64,000 nt of DNA from Colias croceus (taxonomy: Eukaryota; Arthropoda; Insecta; Lepidoptera; Pieridae), in the NCBI RefSeq assembly GCF_905220415.1, contig NC_059537.1, forward strand, positions 2,531,989 through 2,595,988, written 5' to 3'. A program made the position numbers and the translations under genes. The notes beneath the pieces are model-generated. The model made no database searches and was not told the origin of the DNA. It saw nothing but the letters and a program-made list of their open reading frames with translations. Below are positions 9,961-22,302 of this stretch, in pieces; within the stretch, counting starts at the first letter, position 1; each line of letters starts with the position of its first letter.

Positions 9961-11853
9961 GGCATTTGCGTACTTTAAGAATAAGTACTTAAGGATGATG
10001 GGTATCAATTTTAAATTGTTCGTCCAAAGCTAATTATAGGGCCACAACCGCTTCCCGATGGACGATGAAGTTTTTGCTAGGCTTCATGGACATTTTCACA
10101 TAATAATAACAGCAATTTTAAATTTTATCATTGTGTCTGAAGGTTAGTGTCGAGGCTACAAATGGAGATCACGGTCTTTTTGAGGTTAAATACTCATAGG
10201 TTTACTGACGACATAAATTATCTTTATGCTCTATTATTCTAGAGCCTTCTATTCACTATTATTTCTAATACCACATACCGCACCAATTTGGTGGTTATTT
10301 TTTTAAGTGCAATCAAAATAATTGACTTGAAAAACAAAATTTAAAATAAAAGCTCCTTATTTGTAACAACATAATGACCGATTTTTGGCCATGGCGATTA
10401 GTAGGCTAGAGCTACGCAATAAGATTATACACAACTCGCAATCACATCTCTTATCTCTATTCCATCACAACCCTAAAGTATGTATTGCTTACCTACCTAT
10501 CAGTAAAATTCCTTTTAAAATCGGCCCTATAGGTAAGTACCCTTCTGTAAAATATCGGCTACTATACAGAAGTGTTATTGGTTCAAAATACATTTTTGTT
10601 CTGTTTTTATGAATAATCATAAAATGAACTTCTCAGTTGGACTACAGAATAACCAAGCCCTAAATAATTGTGTTAAATAGTAGCCAGTAGGTAGGTACAT
10701 ACAATGGTTCTGATGCATATGGGAATCATATGGGGGAGCATTGGTGACACTCTATTTTCACGATATAGCTAATCGTGAAGCAGAAAATGGAGAAATGTTA
10801 ATCAATGTATACTTAGTTGCCAACTTATAATCATTGCACTATATTATCATGTGCCGCACATAATAATAATTAAACTACTTATAAAGCGGGTGAGTGGCAC
10901 ATTTTCCTTCAGGTAGAGTCCGCGAAGACTATAAAGTATTACCACAGAATAATAACTAGGTTATTACGAAGTACTATTATAACCTAATCTGTGGTATTAC
11001 TGACATTTTCTTATTTACTTCGCAGGTGATGTGAAGACGTACCTATAGTGGCTCATGGTTTTTATAGATTTCGTTAAAAACTACACTTTTTATCTGGATA
11101 CCATCAACCATGCGAGAACATTCGCAGCCTGAAGTTTGTAATATTATTTACCGAGCTAATATACTTCATAAATATATCGTAGTTAATAAAACAATTCATT
11201 AAATTCAAATGACACTTTAATTATGTTCTTACAAGCACACAGCGCTAATGGACACAATCTAACTATAATTTATCTTTGAAATACTAGTCTACTACAATAT
11301 TAGGTACTTGCAGAAGATGCAATTATGTACTAAGTTTCCGTCGGTTGGTACAACTGCAGTGATTCGTGACGGTTGCAACTTGTAATGCATGCAGTGTCCG
11401 CTTGCATTCATATTGCTACATTTAAATATTTATAAATACCGAAAAAGAATGGTTTTTGATTTTATGCGTTGACTCTAGTCCTGATTACTTGCGATCGTAT
11501 CGAGATCTAATTCAATAGATCAATTCGATTGAACACTGAAATGGTTCTATTGAAGACGGACGGCGCACGATCTGATGCAGCAATATTGCGGGTTAATCTA
11601 TATGATGACCTATCTACTCTCATAGGACCATTGAGAACATATTGCGCTAATGATGATGATGATGATCTATAACTACGATGATACCATTCGATGTGGGTAT
11701 AAAATTCGTGGAATCCGTTGCAAAGTATAAAATCAATATCGAGGTTGAATCAAAATCGAAAACAAAATCAAGATAGAAAAAATTTGGTGGTAAATTTCAT
11801 GTTCGATTCTAAATTCTAGCATTATCTAGAATCAACAATCAACATGCATATCA
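9961..11853. other. Gene-free A+T-rich stretch
   Basis: No gene, RNA or clear mobile element was recognised. Near 10937-11005 an imperfect inverted pair is seen (AGTATTACCACAGAATAATA against TAATCTGTGGTATTACT). A short (GAT)n run lies near 11650. The only sizeable open frame (10385-10612) lacks any domain-like feature. Confidence 0.5.
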
Positions 11854-12046
11854 TCATTACATAGTATAAAACAAAGTCACTTTCTCTGTCCCTAGGTATG
11901 TCCCTTTTTATATGCTTAAATCTTTCAAACTACGCAACGGATTTGGATGCGGTGTTTTTTAATAGATAGAAAGATTCAAGTGGAAGGTTTTAGTGTATAA
12001 TTTAAGGTTTAAGTCAAAGCGGGCGAAGCCGCGTGCTGTAAGCTAG
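11854..12046 (+). mobile_element. Helitron-like family C copy
   Basis: It begins TCATTACATAGTATAAAACA and ends GCTGTAAGCTAG followed by T. It carries the family blocks TTTCTCTGTCCCT, AACTACGCAACGGATTT and GCGGGCGAAGCCGCG; the last forms the pre-CTAG hairpin. Confidence 0.7.
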
Positions 12047-12799
12047 TTAAACATAAAGTAAGACGTAAGTACTTACGACATCCTTACCTGAGCGTTGAGA
12101 TCCTCTTTTTTTAGAGATATTTTGATCGCGTTGATATAAACCAACAACAAGGTGAGATACATCCATTTACTCTATTAGAAAGGCATAACATTTGCAAAAT
12201 GTTGGAGACCCAAATTGTCTTTTGATTGCATTATATTCATATCAGAAACTTACAATAATAATAAGGAATATTAAAAATAATGGGGTGGAGGTTGATTGCA
12301 GGGCCTGTGAAGAATAGGTACCTAGTTCACAAAATAAAACAACAAATAGTAGAGTTAGTAGAATTAGCTCTACATATATTTAAAAAAAATATTATTTAGG
12401 TACAGTGTGCTTAAACAACTTGACAATGATCAATCTTGTAACGAGACTACTAAGGAAAGATGTCGTCAAATTTTCTAAACAAGATCTAGAGGCTACATTT
12501 TATAAACCACATCTGAAGCTGATGCAGATGTAGATTATTATGACTGACTTTCTACGTATAAATGGCAAACTTAGTTACATTCCATGCAATGGCGAAAAAT
12601 TATTCTAACCGATTACCTAAGGTTTAATTCCATTACAATTTACAAGCCACTTCCTTAATAGATCTGCCCCTCAGTTACGTAAACTAGCGTAACAGAAATC
12701 CCGTTATAACGTAATATCTATTTCACTAAGTCAGGTAAGTTACTAAGAACTAGGCTAGCGTTAACTGGCTAAAGTATAAATACAATCTTATAAAAAAAA

Positions 12800-12985
12800 A
12801 TGTGTGCATGTACTAGAGTACACACGTAAGAAGTGAAACTTAGGGATAAGAAAAAGTTGGCGCGTAACGCAAAAATGTCACGCCTACGGCGTAACGCAAA
12901 AATGTCACGCCTACAGCGTAACGCAAAAATGTTACACTAAATTTTTGTCCAACCCCGATAAAGAAGTTTCACTTCAAAAACATAA
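12800..12985. repeat. Repeat with 27-bp tandem array
   Basis: Between AGAAGTGAAACTT and its inverse GAAGTTTCACTTC are three copies of a 27-bp unit starting GCGTAACGCAAAAATG (12862, 12889 and 12916; the last is slightly diverged). The flanks match the repeat at 55740-55925 (ACACACG...AGAAGTGAAACTT...TTACACTTCAAAAA), so both appear to belong to one element family with GTGAAAC-type inverted ends. Confidence 0.55.
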
Positions 12986-12998
12986 TTATATTTTATAC

Positions 12999-13163
12999 CG
13001 CGTGGCTCCGCTCCTGTTGTTCTTAGCGTGATGACATTATATTATATAGCCTGTAGGCTCTATCTAACACCGAAAGAATTTTTCAAATCGGACTAGTAAT
13101 TCCTGAGATTAGCGCGTTCAAGAAACAATCAAACAAACTCTTCAGCTTTATAATATTAAGACT
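12999..13163 (-). mobile_element. Helitron-like family A, truncated
   Basis: It carries family A blocks (CGTGGCTCCGCTCCTGTTG, TTTTTCAAATCGGACTAG, GATTAGCGCGTTCAAG, TTCAGCTTTATAATATTAAG) but the CTAG end is lost. 13170-15140 downstream has no gene or repeat I can support. Confidence 0.6.
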
Positions 13164-15140
13164 TTTAGATTGAATAATTTGCGGTAAATATTTGTTATAC
13201 AAATAACGTTTTCTACCATTTTGTTTGTTTATTTTTTTGTTTTGTTCAAGTAAGTAGGTACTTACATCTATTAACTTAGATAAAAATAAGACTAATTATT
13301 TCTATTCTGAATAAATTTTGTATACATATTTTAAAGCCTTGGATGCTTGTTACGCTTCAACGTAAAAACTATAGACAGATTACAGGAACTGTTATACATA
13401 AGAATAACATATAAGCTAAAGAATTACTTGATTTTTCACGTGGGTTCGTCCGCGGGTAAATCTGCGCGTGATAGCTAGTCTATATATATGTATTTCTTTT
13501 TTTAATCAAGTCCTAATTCTATATTACTTTCGTCATAAACGCAATTCCAATATGTAACACATTCCTATTCCTAACGGACACATTGAGCAAACGAAATTTA
13601 AAGGAAACCCTAGATTTCCTTTTCGCAAGCGCAGGAAACTTCGACAAAAACCCTTTATTGTTCTCCACCGCCGCGCCGCTTCTATTTGCGAGAAAATCAA
13701 GGTGAACATAATTTACTTTTTTAATAGTTTACATAATTATCTGCTCGACAATGAAAACAAACTGCATTCGAGTATAGACCGCGCCATGGTTCGGATATTT
13801 GGCGCGCTGGCATGAGATAATTCCAATTTGCGCGGGAAATCGTCGTCTATCAATTTTTTTTTTTCGTTTTGGGCACTGACATTTTAAAATCGAGTGCTAA
13901 AAAAGTGAAAACCTTTTGTTGACTGTTTTTATTCACAAAATTAAGGGAACTGAATTTTTTTAATTGTGCTTTAAATATGACTATCTATGGAAAATTAGTT
14001 CAAATAATTTTAATCAGTGTTTGATTCTTTTGTGAATCAGCAGACATCAAGATTCAGGACATTTAAGGTTTGATAAAATATAATATATTAATCACTAGAT
14101 ATTTATGGTTATTTACAAAACCTGAGTTTTAATTTATTATGTACAATACTTAGATAGTTATTAGAAATTGGCGGTAATCCCCCGACCCAAATGATTCATT
14201 GGTATTTCCTGTTATAATTTTTGGTATTTTGTTTAGTAGGTAGTTATTTGTTTCAAATATTTCACCTTCTATGTAAATTACGATACATAGCTAAATTGTA
14301 TACGAGTGAAAATAAATACATTGTAAAACTATAACATGTCATTATTTTAATAAAAAAGCAGAGGCAATAATTAATTATTAATACGCTTTAGAGTTTAGGG
14401 GTTCAAATTTATAAAATTGTTTAGATGTACAAGTTAAAAAGATACGTAGTAAATTCTAATCAAAAGCTCATTTTTTATTTGTTGTTTAGATTTGATATAC
14501 CTAGGTTTTACCTAGGTTTTTATAAGTACTTAGGAAGTCGACGACCTCATAATGTAACTGTATAGTGTATAGTGTAAAAAATAATACTTGTACATATCTT
14601 GTGTTATTTTTTGTACAGGTAGGTACCTACCTAATTGAAGCAATACCTATTATATTGATAACAATATAATATGTAATTAGAATGTATGAAAGCTTTATGA
14701 ATAGAGAGAGACAGAGAGTTCTTAATTCTTATGGTTTGTACCTACTTAGTAGGTACCTATAGATAGAAGTATCCTGTATCCAGGATTTATAATCGTCATT
14801 TTACGTAACTATTTATGACAATCTGGTAAATAATCGCATATAAAAAATGATAGATAATCGCATAAATTGATGCACCTAATAAGATAAAGAACCTAAACAA
14901 AATTACCTAATCAAAACAGAATACCTAATACCTCAGGTATAAAAGATGAGTACATGATTCTAATTTGAACTACCTATTCCCATAATTATATTATGTAGTA
15001 TAAAGTAAGACTTTGTTGAACAAAAAATAGGTAGGTAACTAATCAAATAAGAGTGAGTGTTACTAAGGTGTTACTCACAGAACAGTAAAAGTTACTAGAT
15101 CTCAATTAGTTAGGAATTCGTTTTAAAATATTAAAAAAAT

Positions 15141-15320
15141 AAATGTTGTGTGGTTTTATGAAACCACGGTAAAAGTGAAACTTTTTTTCACACTATAGAT
15201 ATTTAACTAAAAATTATCGTATTTGTACGATAATAATTATCGTACGTATCGTGCGTCACGCGACATGCGCTACACAGACCAAAAAGTTTGAGACGATGTA
15301 CCTAATAAAAGTTTCACTTT
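15141..15320 (+). mobile_element. GTGAAAC-type MITE, copy 1
   Basis: It opens AAATGTTGTGTGGTTTTATG with a small hairpin (GTGGTTTTATGAAACCAC). Then AAAGTGAAACTTTTTTTCAC follows, with an inner palindromic block around CGATAATAATTATCGTACG, and it ends AAAAGTTTCACTTT, the inverse of the inner left block. A near-identical copy lies in opposite orientation at 22835-23008. No coding capacity is seen. Confidence 0.7.
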
Positions 15321-15845
15321 AAAAAATCTTAATAACGCAAAAAAACCCTGTGTCATTCAAAAAAAGCTACAATAATTTCCGTGTTCCTTTTGTAAAAAAG
15401 TTCAACCGAAAATCACTAACAATAGGTACTTAGTTATTTTTTTTCGTGTGTTGTTATAATCATTCAGTTGAAGATAGTTTGAAGGTTAAGTGACATGCAA
15501 TGTCATACAATACCTAATTATTTTCCCGACATACATTCTAACTTAGCATTCTAAACTCATTATATATTGTAATTTTCTCAAGTTTTCATTCTAGTTATAA
15601 GTGTTCATCGTTATAATTGTAGTTTAAACAACAATTGAAAAATAACTACCAGGACAACTCGCATAATATAATATCTATGTAACTATTATAGTACATTAAG
15701 TATTTTTAATTAGACACAAAATGGTAATTTACGTCAAAAACCCAAGGAAATATAATTGGGGATAATGTTATTAATAAACCTATTTAAAATAAATAAAATA
15801 ATTTTGATATTCCTCAAGCAATAGGTAGTATACATTTATCAATAA

Positions 15846-15939
15846 CTAGCTGTTCCCCGCGGTTTCAAACGCATTGCTCCGCTCATGCTGGTCTTACCGT
15901 GATGATATTATAGCCTACCTTCCTCGATATTAGTATAGA
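15846..15939 (-). mobile_element. Helitron-like family A deletion derivative
   Basis: The terminal CTAGCTGTTCCCCGCGG and the opposite end ATATTAGTATAGA are both present, but the middle is deleted, leaving 94 bp. A complete copy in the opposite orientation starts 50 bp downstream. Confidence 0.65.
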
Positions 15940-15988
15940 CTTTTAAGGACATTTTTATTAAGATATTTCCAATTAAGAAAATAGTAAA

Positions 15989-16202
15989 TCTATACTAATA
16001 TTATAAAGCTGAAGAGTTTGTTTGTTTGATTGTTTGTTTGTTGGTTTGAACGCGCTAATCTCGGGAACTACTGGTCCGATTTGAAAAATTCTTTAGGTGT
16101 TAGAAAGCCCATTTATCGAGGAAGGCTATACGCTATAATATATTATCACGTTAAGACCAACAGGAACGGAGCAATGCGGGTGAAACCGCGGGGAGCAGCT
16201 AG
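15989..16202 (+). mobile_element. Helitron-like family A, complete copy
   Basis: It begins TCTATACTAATATTATAAAG and ends GGGGAGCAGCTAG between A (15988) and T (16203). The 3' hairpin GCGGGTGAAACCGC lies about 10 nt before CTAG. It serves as a reference copy for family A in this window. The 60-residue frame inside it is fortuitous. Confidence 0.78.
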
Positions 16203-16687
16203 TTATAAATAAATACACAATAAGTAGATTTATTCATCCTTATTATATTTGAAATTTGAATAGAGTTAATTATGTGAATTGTTGTATGTTCATAAAAAAT
16301 GTTGAAATTAGGTTTATGTGGTAAAGTGAAATTTCATCACACAATAGAGAATATTTTTCCTACTTACAAAGGGGCATTACTATTTATTAAACAACATTCA
16401 TATACCTACCTAGAAACCAGTTTGATATTATCATCTCCGTAATCTTCCCCTATCCAGTATCCACACATGAGTTAAGCAAATTCAAAGCCTAATTCTATTG
16501 TTATAAAGTGCATAATGTTTACTCGTTTTGAGATAGGCTCAAGGTTGTCACTCGACTAAAAAGTGCCGGCTACCGTGACCGGAAAGAGACATACTGGACC
16601 AAGTACACCGGACATTCTAATGCTTAGGTTAGGGCTGGCTTATTTTAGGATGTTCAAATAATATTACTTACCTGTACAATTGTTGGT

Positions 16688-16850
16688 TCTCATCATCATC
16701 ATCATCATCATCATTACCAGCCTTTCTTGGTCCACTGCTGGACGAAGGCCTCTTCCAATGCACGCCACTGAGCCCGGTCAACGGCGCGGCCCTCTGCCGC
16801 CAATTGTGGCCAGCAACCCTGCGGACGTCTGTCCCTGTTGTTTCTCAATG
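16688..16850. repeat. Dispersed repeat with (CAT)n start
   Basis: An (ATC)n microsatellite of about 20 nt leads into TGGTCCACTGCTGGACGAAG and GCCTCTTCCAATGCACGCC, sequence I recognise as a common dispersed insect repeat. No ends or duplication can be defined. Confidence 0.5.
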
Positions 16851-17122
16851 TGCGCAAATTAATCTAAGTGCAACCATATGGTTTGTGTAATTTACTTGTT
16901 TTTTTTTCTAAACAATGTAGAATGTAGATAATTATTAGATTCAATAGAGTAAATTACATAAATATTAAGGAAACATTAGCAATTTGAAAAAAGTATGTAA
17001 CCCGGATTTTTAATATACCTATGGGTCATTAATTAATCAAAATGTATAAGTACTTATTTCAAATTGCAAGCCATAAAGTGCAATTTTTTTCCTGTGTTAG
17101 AATCTTCACTATCACTACATAG

Positions 17123-18889
17123 TAGGGTGGAGTGATAATGTATGAAAGAATTTTTTTTTGTTTTTTTCAAATGGCATAGCGACAGAAAGGTGCCTTTTAA
17201 TGAGTGAATTCAGCATACAAAATATGGTTTACGTGTCTTGATGTTTTGAGGTGCCCCAACCCAACTGAAAATTTGAAAAATATGATTTTTTAGCAAACTT
17301 TGATTTATTTTTTAATCACAGTATTTTTATGGCCTTCAAGTCTATTATATAACAAACTTCTTTGTGATACATTAAATAATAGTCAGATTAGTTGTTTTAA
17401 CGTTTTTCATTGATGAAAATGATATTAAAGAGGAATGAAAATATCAGAAATAAGTAATTATTTAGTACTAGCTGCGCTTTGCGGTTTTACCCGCGTGGCT
17501 CCGCTCCTGTTAATCTAAGCGTAATGATATACAGCCCAAAGCCTTCCTCGAGAAATTGGCTATCTAACACCGAAAGAATCTTTCAAATCGGACCAGTAGC
17601 TCTTGAGATTAGCGCGTTCAAACAAACAATATCTTCAGATTTATAATATTAGTATAGACTATAGATTATAATATTAGTATAGATAAGGCTGTTTTTTTTT
17701 CAAAATTAGGCATTGGCAGTCGTGATACTGATACTCTTGCCATTATGAAATCATTTTGTTAACTTTCTCAACAAACTGCACTTGAAGCTTCTGTCACCAA
17801 TTTGATAATATGCCTTACGGCCTGTGTAAGGCATAGAAAATCTTTGATATTCTGAAACGTAGTCAAACCGCTTTTCATGATATCTTTTAAGGTTTTTTCA
17901 GATAAATTAGAAGTTTGAGGCTCAGTTTTCTCACACTCTTGCCACATAGTTAAGTCGGTATAATCTTTTGAGCAAGTACAAGAGGGTTAAAAAAAATGCA
18001 TTTGCAACTTCAAATATCAAATAACCTTTGGTACAGAGTGACACAATACTTCAGTTATCTTTTCTTGTTCTTTGTTGTTCGTTTGTCGGTTTTGATAAGG
18101 ATTTAATAAGCGTCTATATTAATTTGTCATGGTGTGTCAAATAAGTTGTACTTAGTTGTGGTTGTAGTACTCTGTTAAAGCTAATCGTGGGAAGCGATGC
18201 TTTTCGCCACACATCAAACATTTCCGTAGCTAATCTTTCGGATAAATCATGAATTTTGTTATTTTATCAGGTTTAAATTTATATCTTATAAATAAGTAAT
18301 AGTTTCTTAGCATCAGTATAAGTTGGTAATTGAGACACTGGGTACTTCTCTAGCAAACAAAATGCAGGACAACATGTCATTTGTCGTATTTTGACTTGCA
18401 ACATTTTACTGTAACAAAGCGAAATTATAGATAGAACTCACATCAAAAATATTAAATTATGATCTTATTTGTATTTACATGTAAAATGTAACTTAGAAAT
18501 ATTACTAACATTAGGGTTGTTTCCTTAACGGCACTGTTTAAAATCAATGTTTCCTACAATAAGAGTCGGCGCAAACGGGCCACCGACCAGAGCCACTGGT
18601 AGCCAGCGATAGCCACTTTTTTATATATTGAAATATTGTGTATTCTGTGTCTTCCCGTTGGCAACCAACGAGATAACACAGAATCTGATTTAGCGTTAAT
18701 TTGTCAAAATTAAACTTTAATGATTTTCGACTAAATTTTTTGAATTTCTTAAAGTTCATGATGTTGGGGGCACCTCTAAATGTATCATCTGCAAAGTGTA
18801 ATTTTGCATGTGTATTTATGAGTAATAATGACATCTTTCTACAGGTATGCCGAACGAAAATGAAAAAAAAAATTTTTCACTCCACCCTA
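17123..18889. mobile_element. hAT-type transposon, 1767 bp
   Basis: The terminal inverted repeats are TAGGGTGGAGTGA at 17123 and TCACTCCACCCTA ending at 18889, flanked by 8-bp direct repeats CTACATAG (17115-17122 and 18890-18897). These fit hAT rules (8-bp duplication with T at position 2 and A at 7). Subterminal T-runs and GGCATA blocks are shared by both ends. A minus-strand frame at 18834-18544 starts just inside the right end (MSLLLINTHAKLHFADD and onward, 96 residues) and may be a leftover coding exon; I do not recognise it. A Helitron-like copy is inserted at 17468-17683. Confidence 0.8.
17468..17683 (-). mobile_element. Helitron-like family A copy inside the hAT
   Basis: It has the CTAGCTGCGCTTTGCGG end at 17468 and ATTAGTATAGA at 17683, flanked by A and T. 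The start-side block TTATAATATTAGTATAGA occurs twice in a row (17641 and 17666), a small tandem slip. It is younger than the hAT that contains it. Confidence 0.72.
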
Positions 18890-19308
18890 CTACATAGGTA
18901 TTATAAAACAAAGTCGCTTTCTCTGTCCCTATGTACCTATGCTTAAATCTTTAAAACTACGCAACGGATTTTGATGCGGCTTTTATTAATAGGTAGAGTG
19001 ATTCAAGAGGAAGGTTTTATAGTATATAATTAATTATTTTATATTAGGTTTTAGAAAAAGCGGGCGAAGCCGCGGGCGGTAAGCTACATAGTCTGAAATA
19101 TACGAATCTATGGTAGAGAAGATTCTGTATCTACCGAAATTTCTTTCGTTCAATCAGCCCTATTTGATATTTCCGTTTGGAGTAGGCATTATAAGATTAG
19201 CGATAGTGACTACGGATGTGGACCAAGGACCACTTGTGACCCGTAGGCCTTGTTATAAGACCTATAGCGCACCTGGAGGCTGGAGGCTAATCTTTGAAAC
19301 CCAATATA

Positions 19309-19535
19309 TCACAATACATTTATATTATAAATGCGAAAGTAAATCTGTCTGTCTGTTATATTATTACTCAATCACGCATTAACTACTGAACCAATTTGCA
19401 TGAATACCCGAGAAAGGACATAGGCTACTTTTTACCCCGGGACATAGGATAGGTTTTTTCCGAAAATCCCACGGGAACAGCAACTATGCGGGTTTTTCTT
19501 TGACTGCGCGGGCGATTCCGCGGGTGGTAAGCTAG
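19309..19535 (+). mobile_element. Helitron-like family B copy
   Basis: It runs from TCACAATACATTTATATTAT through AATGCGAAAGTAAATCTGTC and CCGGGACATAGGATAGG to GGTGGTAAGCTAG followed by T. The hairpin block before CTAG reads GCGGGCGATTCCGCGGG. Confidence 0.7.
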
Positions 19536-19746
19536 TACATACCTAATAAATAATTTAAGATGAGCCAATATGAAGCTATAATTCAAAGATTTCAAGACAA
19601 CAATAATTAAGTTTATGGGAGATAATAATTAGTAGTTAATACCTAACTATAATTATATAATATTTTTATTGGTAGGTATTTATTACCATTTAGAAACTAA
19701 TTGATAAAGACTGTATTTTCACAATAAAAACGGAGATTTTTATTGT

Positions 19747-19908
19747 TAGTCCATTGAAAAGTTACATTTGGGGTCGCGTTTTTTAGAGGACGCAATTTTA
19801 TTTTTTTGATGTGTAGGTGGGGTCAGTGTGAAGCTATCACCAAGTTTGTGGGGTCGCCACCCTTGTCCCACGGCCGCCATCTTGAAAAGAGTCCATTTCA
19901 ATGGACTA
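19747..19908. mobile_element. 162-bp MITE
   Basis: The inverted ends are TAGTCCATTGAAA (19747-19759) and TTTCAATGGACTA (19896-19908). TGT flanks both sides and may be the target duplication. The interior carries GGGGTCGCG and GTGGGGTCGCC blocks. The superfamily was not resolved. Confidence 0.6.
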
Positions 19909-20232
19909 TGTGTCCTTTTAAGATCTCTTGATTGTCATCGTGGTTTCGTCGCAAGAATCAGGATAAAAACTAAGATACCTAAACATTGTTATATATAACT
20001 CAGGAGTTCAGGACTCAAGAGTATTATCAATTTCTACCGGTGAAAAATTAAGAATCGAAAAAAATATAAGTATAAAAATCTCATCATCATTGGTAGTAAA
20101 GTCTCTACCCTAACTAAACCTGTGCTTAACCACGTTATTATGTATACTGCGAGCACATGAGTTTCCACTCATGTGCTGCGACTCTGCGACTACGTAAAAA
20201 GTTGGTTTTCATTGTTAAGGGTTTATAAAACA

Positions 20233-20345
20233 CTAGCTGTGCCGCGCGGGCCTCGTGCCTCCGCTCCTGTTGGTCTTCGCGTTATGATTAAGGACCAATA
20301 GAACAATCTCGGGAACTACTGGTCCGATTTGAAAAATTCTTTCTA
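20233..20345 (-). mobile_element. Helitron-like family A remnant
   Basis: It starts CTAGCTGTGCCGCGCGG and keeps the block GGTCCGATTTGAAAAATTC in an order that implies an inner rearrangement. The distal end is not recognised. Confidence 0.5.
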
Positions 20346-20787
20346 AAATAATAATGATATTACAAAGCCGAAAGTTAATTTGGTGCTACTTGAATATATT
20401 ATATTTAAATTTTGCGGTAAAAAAATGTCCTACTGAAAACGTTCTTGGTCAATAGATTTCGCCCACTTATCTTACATTAAGCATTTAAAGCATGACTGAA
20501 TTTGAATAGAAAACAATAATTGCAATATAATAGTGATTTATAACTAGAACAATCTATTGCGAAAGAACCCGCCTTGAAAGGTCCCTGCCGTCCTAACATT
20601 TACTTTTCAGTCTAGATGTTATCTATTATAGGCTTAAATACCTTGTTAGTATTGAAAGGCCTTTTGTTTTAATAGCACAAAGTAATATTTCGTAATTAAA
20701 ACTTGATATTTAAAAGTGATAACAATGATATTTTATATCCGCGATCCTTGAGGGTCGTGGCTATTTGATCATAAAAATACCAGACTA

Positions 20788-22249
20788 AGGTAAAAGCACC
20801 TAATACGGAGGTATTTCGCAACATTTGAAAGTAAGTATCAAAAATAAGCATTTGTAAGTATTTCTAAAGGTGCCAAACCACTTTATCGTTAAAAGTGGAA
20901 CTTAAATTTTGTATTGCTGTTGAGTCTATGTTTATTTTCATAATATTTCTTATTTTAAAAAAATATTTAAATAGTCATGTCGATTTTCCCTAATACGGAG
21001 GTATGATTTTGGTCAGAGCCTAATACTGCGGTAGGCGGCTCCTAATACGGAGGGTCAGTATTATAGTCAGTCAGTATTATATACATTGAAGTTCCGTACA
21101 AATAATATTTGTTAAATAATAGGAATGTGTTAGTAAAGTAAATTGTAAGTTTTTTATTCATTAACCATTGGTTTGATTACGTTGATTCACTTTTAATGTG
21201 TTTCATTTATGCTTTTAGTTTTATCGGAAAAAAAACACGCATATCAAATAAGAATCCACAAAAAAAGACACAAAACTTCTTATTTATTTACGCAACCCTA
21301 AATCTGGTAATTTTAAGTTCTATATATAATAAATAAATAGGGCCGTAATAGGAGATCATATATAACCTAATACAGAGTTACCTGGAAATATCTACCACCG
21401 TAATAGGAAAACTACTCGTGTTTTTAATAATCCTAATTCTGACCCATCAAAAATTCGATAAACAAGAGAATGTAAATGCTTAATCAAATGATAACAGTTT
21501 TTTGGCTCAGATGTGTAAAACTCAAATCAACAGTTATACAAAATAAATGATTTGTGATACATTAAAATACACCTTCCTATTTTTACCCCTTCTAAGAAAC
21601 AAACATTTTGTACTCAACCATTTTCATATTTAACTGGATTTCTAATTAAGAAAACATACCGCAGAATATGGTTTCTAATTTATCAGATTAATAATTATTC
21701 CAACTAATCTTGGAATTAATTCAATAAGTAAATAAAATTAAAGTTATAAACAATTAAACATGCCCAGTATTTTTCCTATTTCGGAGTTATGCCACCGTAT
21801 TAGGATTAATCTATAAAATTTGTATCGTATTACGGCGGTATTTTATTTCTTATTTTTTGGGTAGAAAATGACTTACAAATATGAAACAAGCTATTTAAAT
21901 AGTGAGTGTAATAGTAGGAAAATGCAATAAACAATACATATACAAACTTGAACGGCTTTTTAATACGAAAAACTTAGTTTATAAATATTAGTGTACTTAC
22001 TTTTGTTGTTTCGCGTTTGTATGGAAACACCTCTCATGTCGATGCCGTTACACAGATTGATTGATCTTGTTGTGTTGTCTATGTGCTATACTTGCAAACG
22101 TTAGTTAAGTCATGGAGTAATAAATTTGGAATAAATAGCTTACGTTTTGGTGTACTTAAAATTTATAAAACAGGAATAAAACTCGAAAAAAGAAATACCA
22201 CCGTATTAGGAAGCGATTTTGACTACCGCCGTATTAGGAGCCTTTACCT
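20788..22249. mobile_element. TA-flanked 1462-bp element with repeated 15-bp motif
   Basis: The inverted ends are AGGTAAAAGCACCTAATACG at 20788 and CGTATTAGGAGCCTTTACCT ending at 22249, each flanked by TA. About twelve copies of a 15-bp motif (consensus CCTAATACGGNGGTA) occur inside. Forward copies are at 20799, 20989, 21019, 21041, 21366, 21775 and about 21826. Inverted copies are at 21343, 21393, 21790, 22196 and 22224. Forward copies crowd the left half and inverted copies the right, and several are diverged. No convincing coding frame is present. The TA flanks and subterminal repeats fit a non-autonomous Tc1/mariner-like element whose transposase binds the motif, but I do not recognise the family. 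Confidence 0.7.
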
Positions 22250-22302
22250 TAATGTCTACAGGAAAATTTTCGGATTTATGAGATGACAATTATATTACTT
22301 TG

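Larger units (their letters stand above)
17112..19085 (+). mobile_element. Helitron-like family C copy, split by a hAT element
   Basis: The start TCACTACATAG (17112-17122) is separated from its continuation (18890 onward: CTACATAG, GTATTATAAAACAAAGTCGC) by a 1.77-kb hAT element. The remainder ends with GCGGGCGAAGCCGCGGGCGG and TAAGCT near 19085. The terminal CTAG is disturbed (CTACATAG). The duplicated CTACATAG on both sides of the hAT is part of the Helitron's own 5' end. Confidence 0.7.

Noticed and set aside
10385..10612. 75-codon plus-strand frame
   Set aside because: No domain, no splice context and no similarity that I can name.
12862..12938. Possible CRISPR-like array (27-bp repeats)
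   Set aside because: The repeats are directly adjacent with no spacers, in a eukaryotic genome. It is a small tandem repeat.
16030..16212. 60-codon frame
   Set aside because: It lies within a complete Helitron-like repeat found in many noncoding copies.
18544..18834. 96-codon minus-strand frame as an independent gene
   Set aside because: It lies wholly inside the hAT element near its end, so at most it is a leftover transposon exon.
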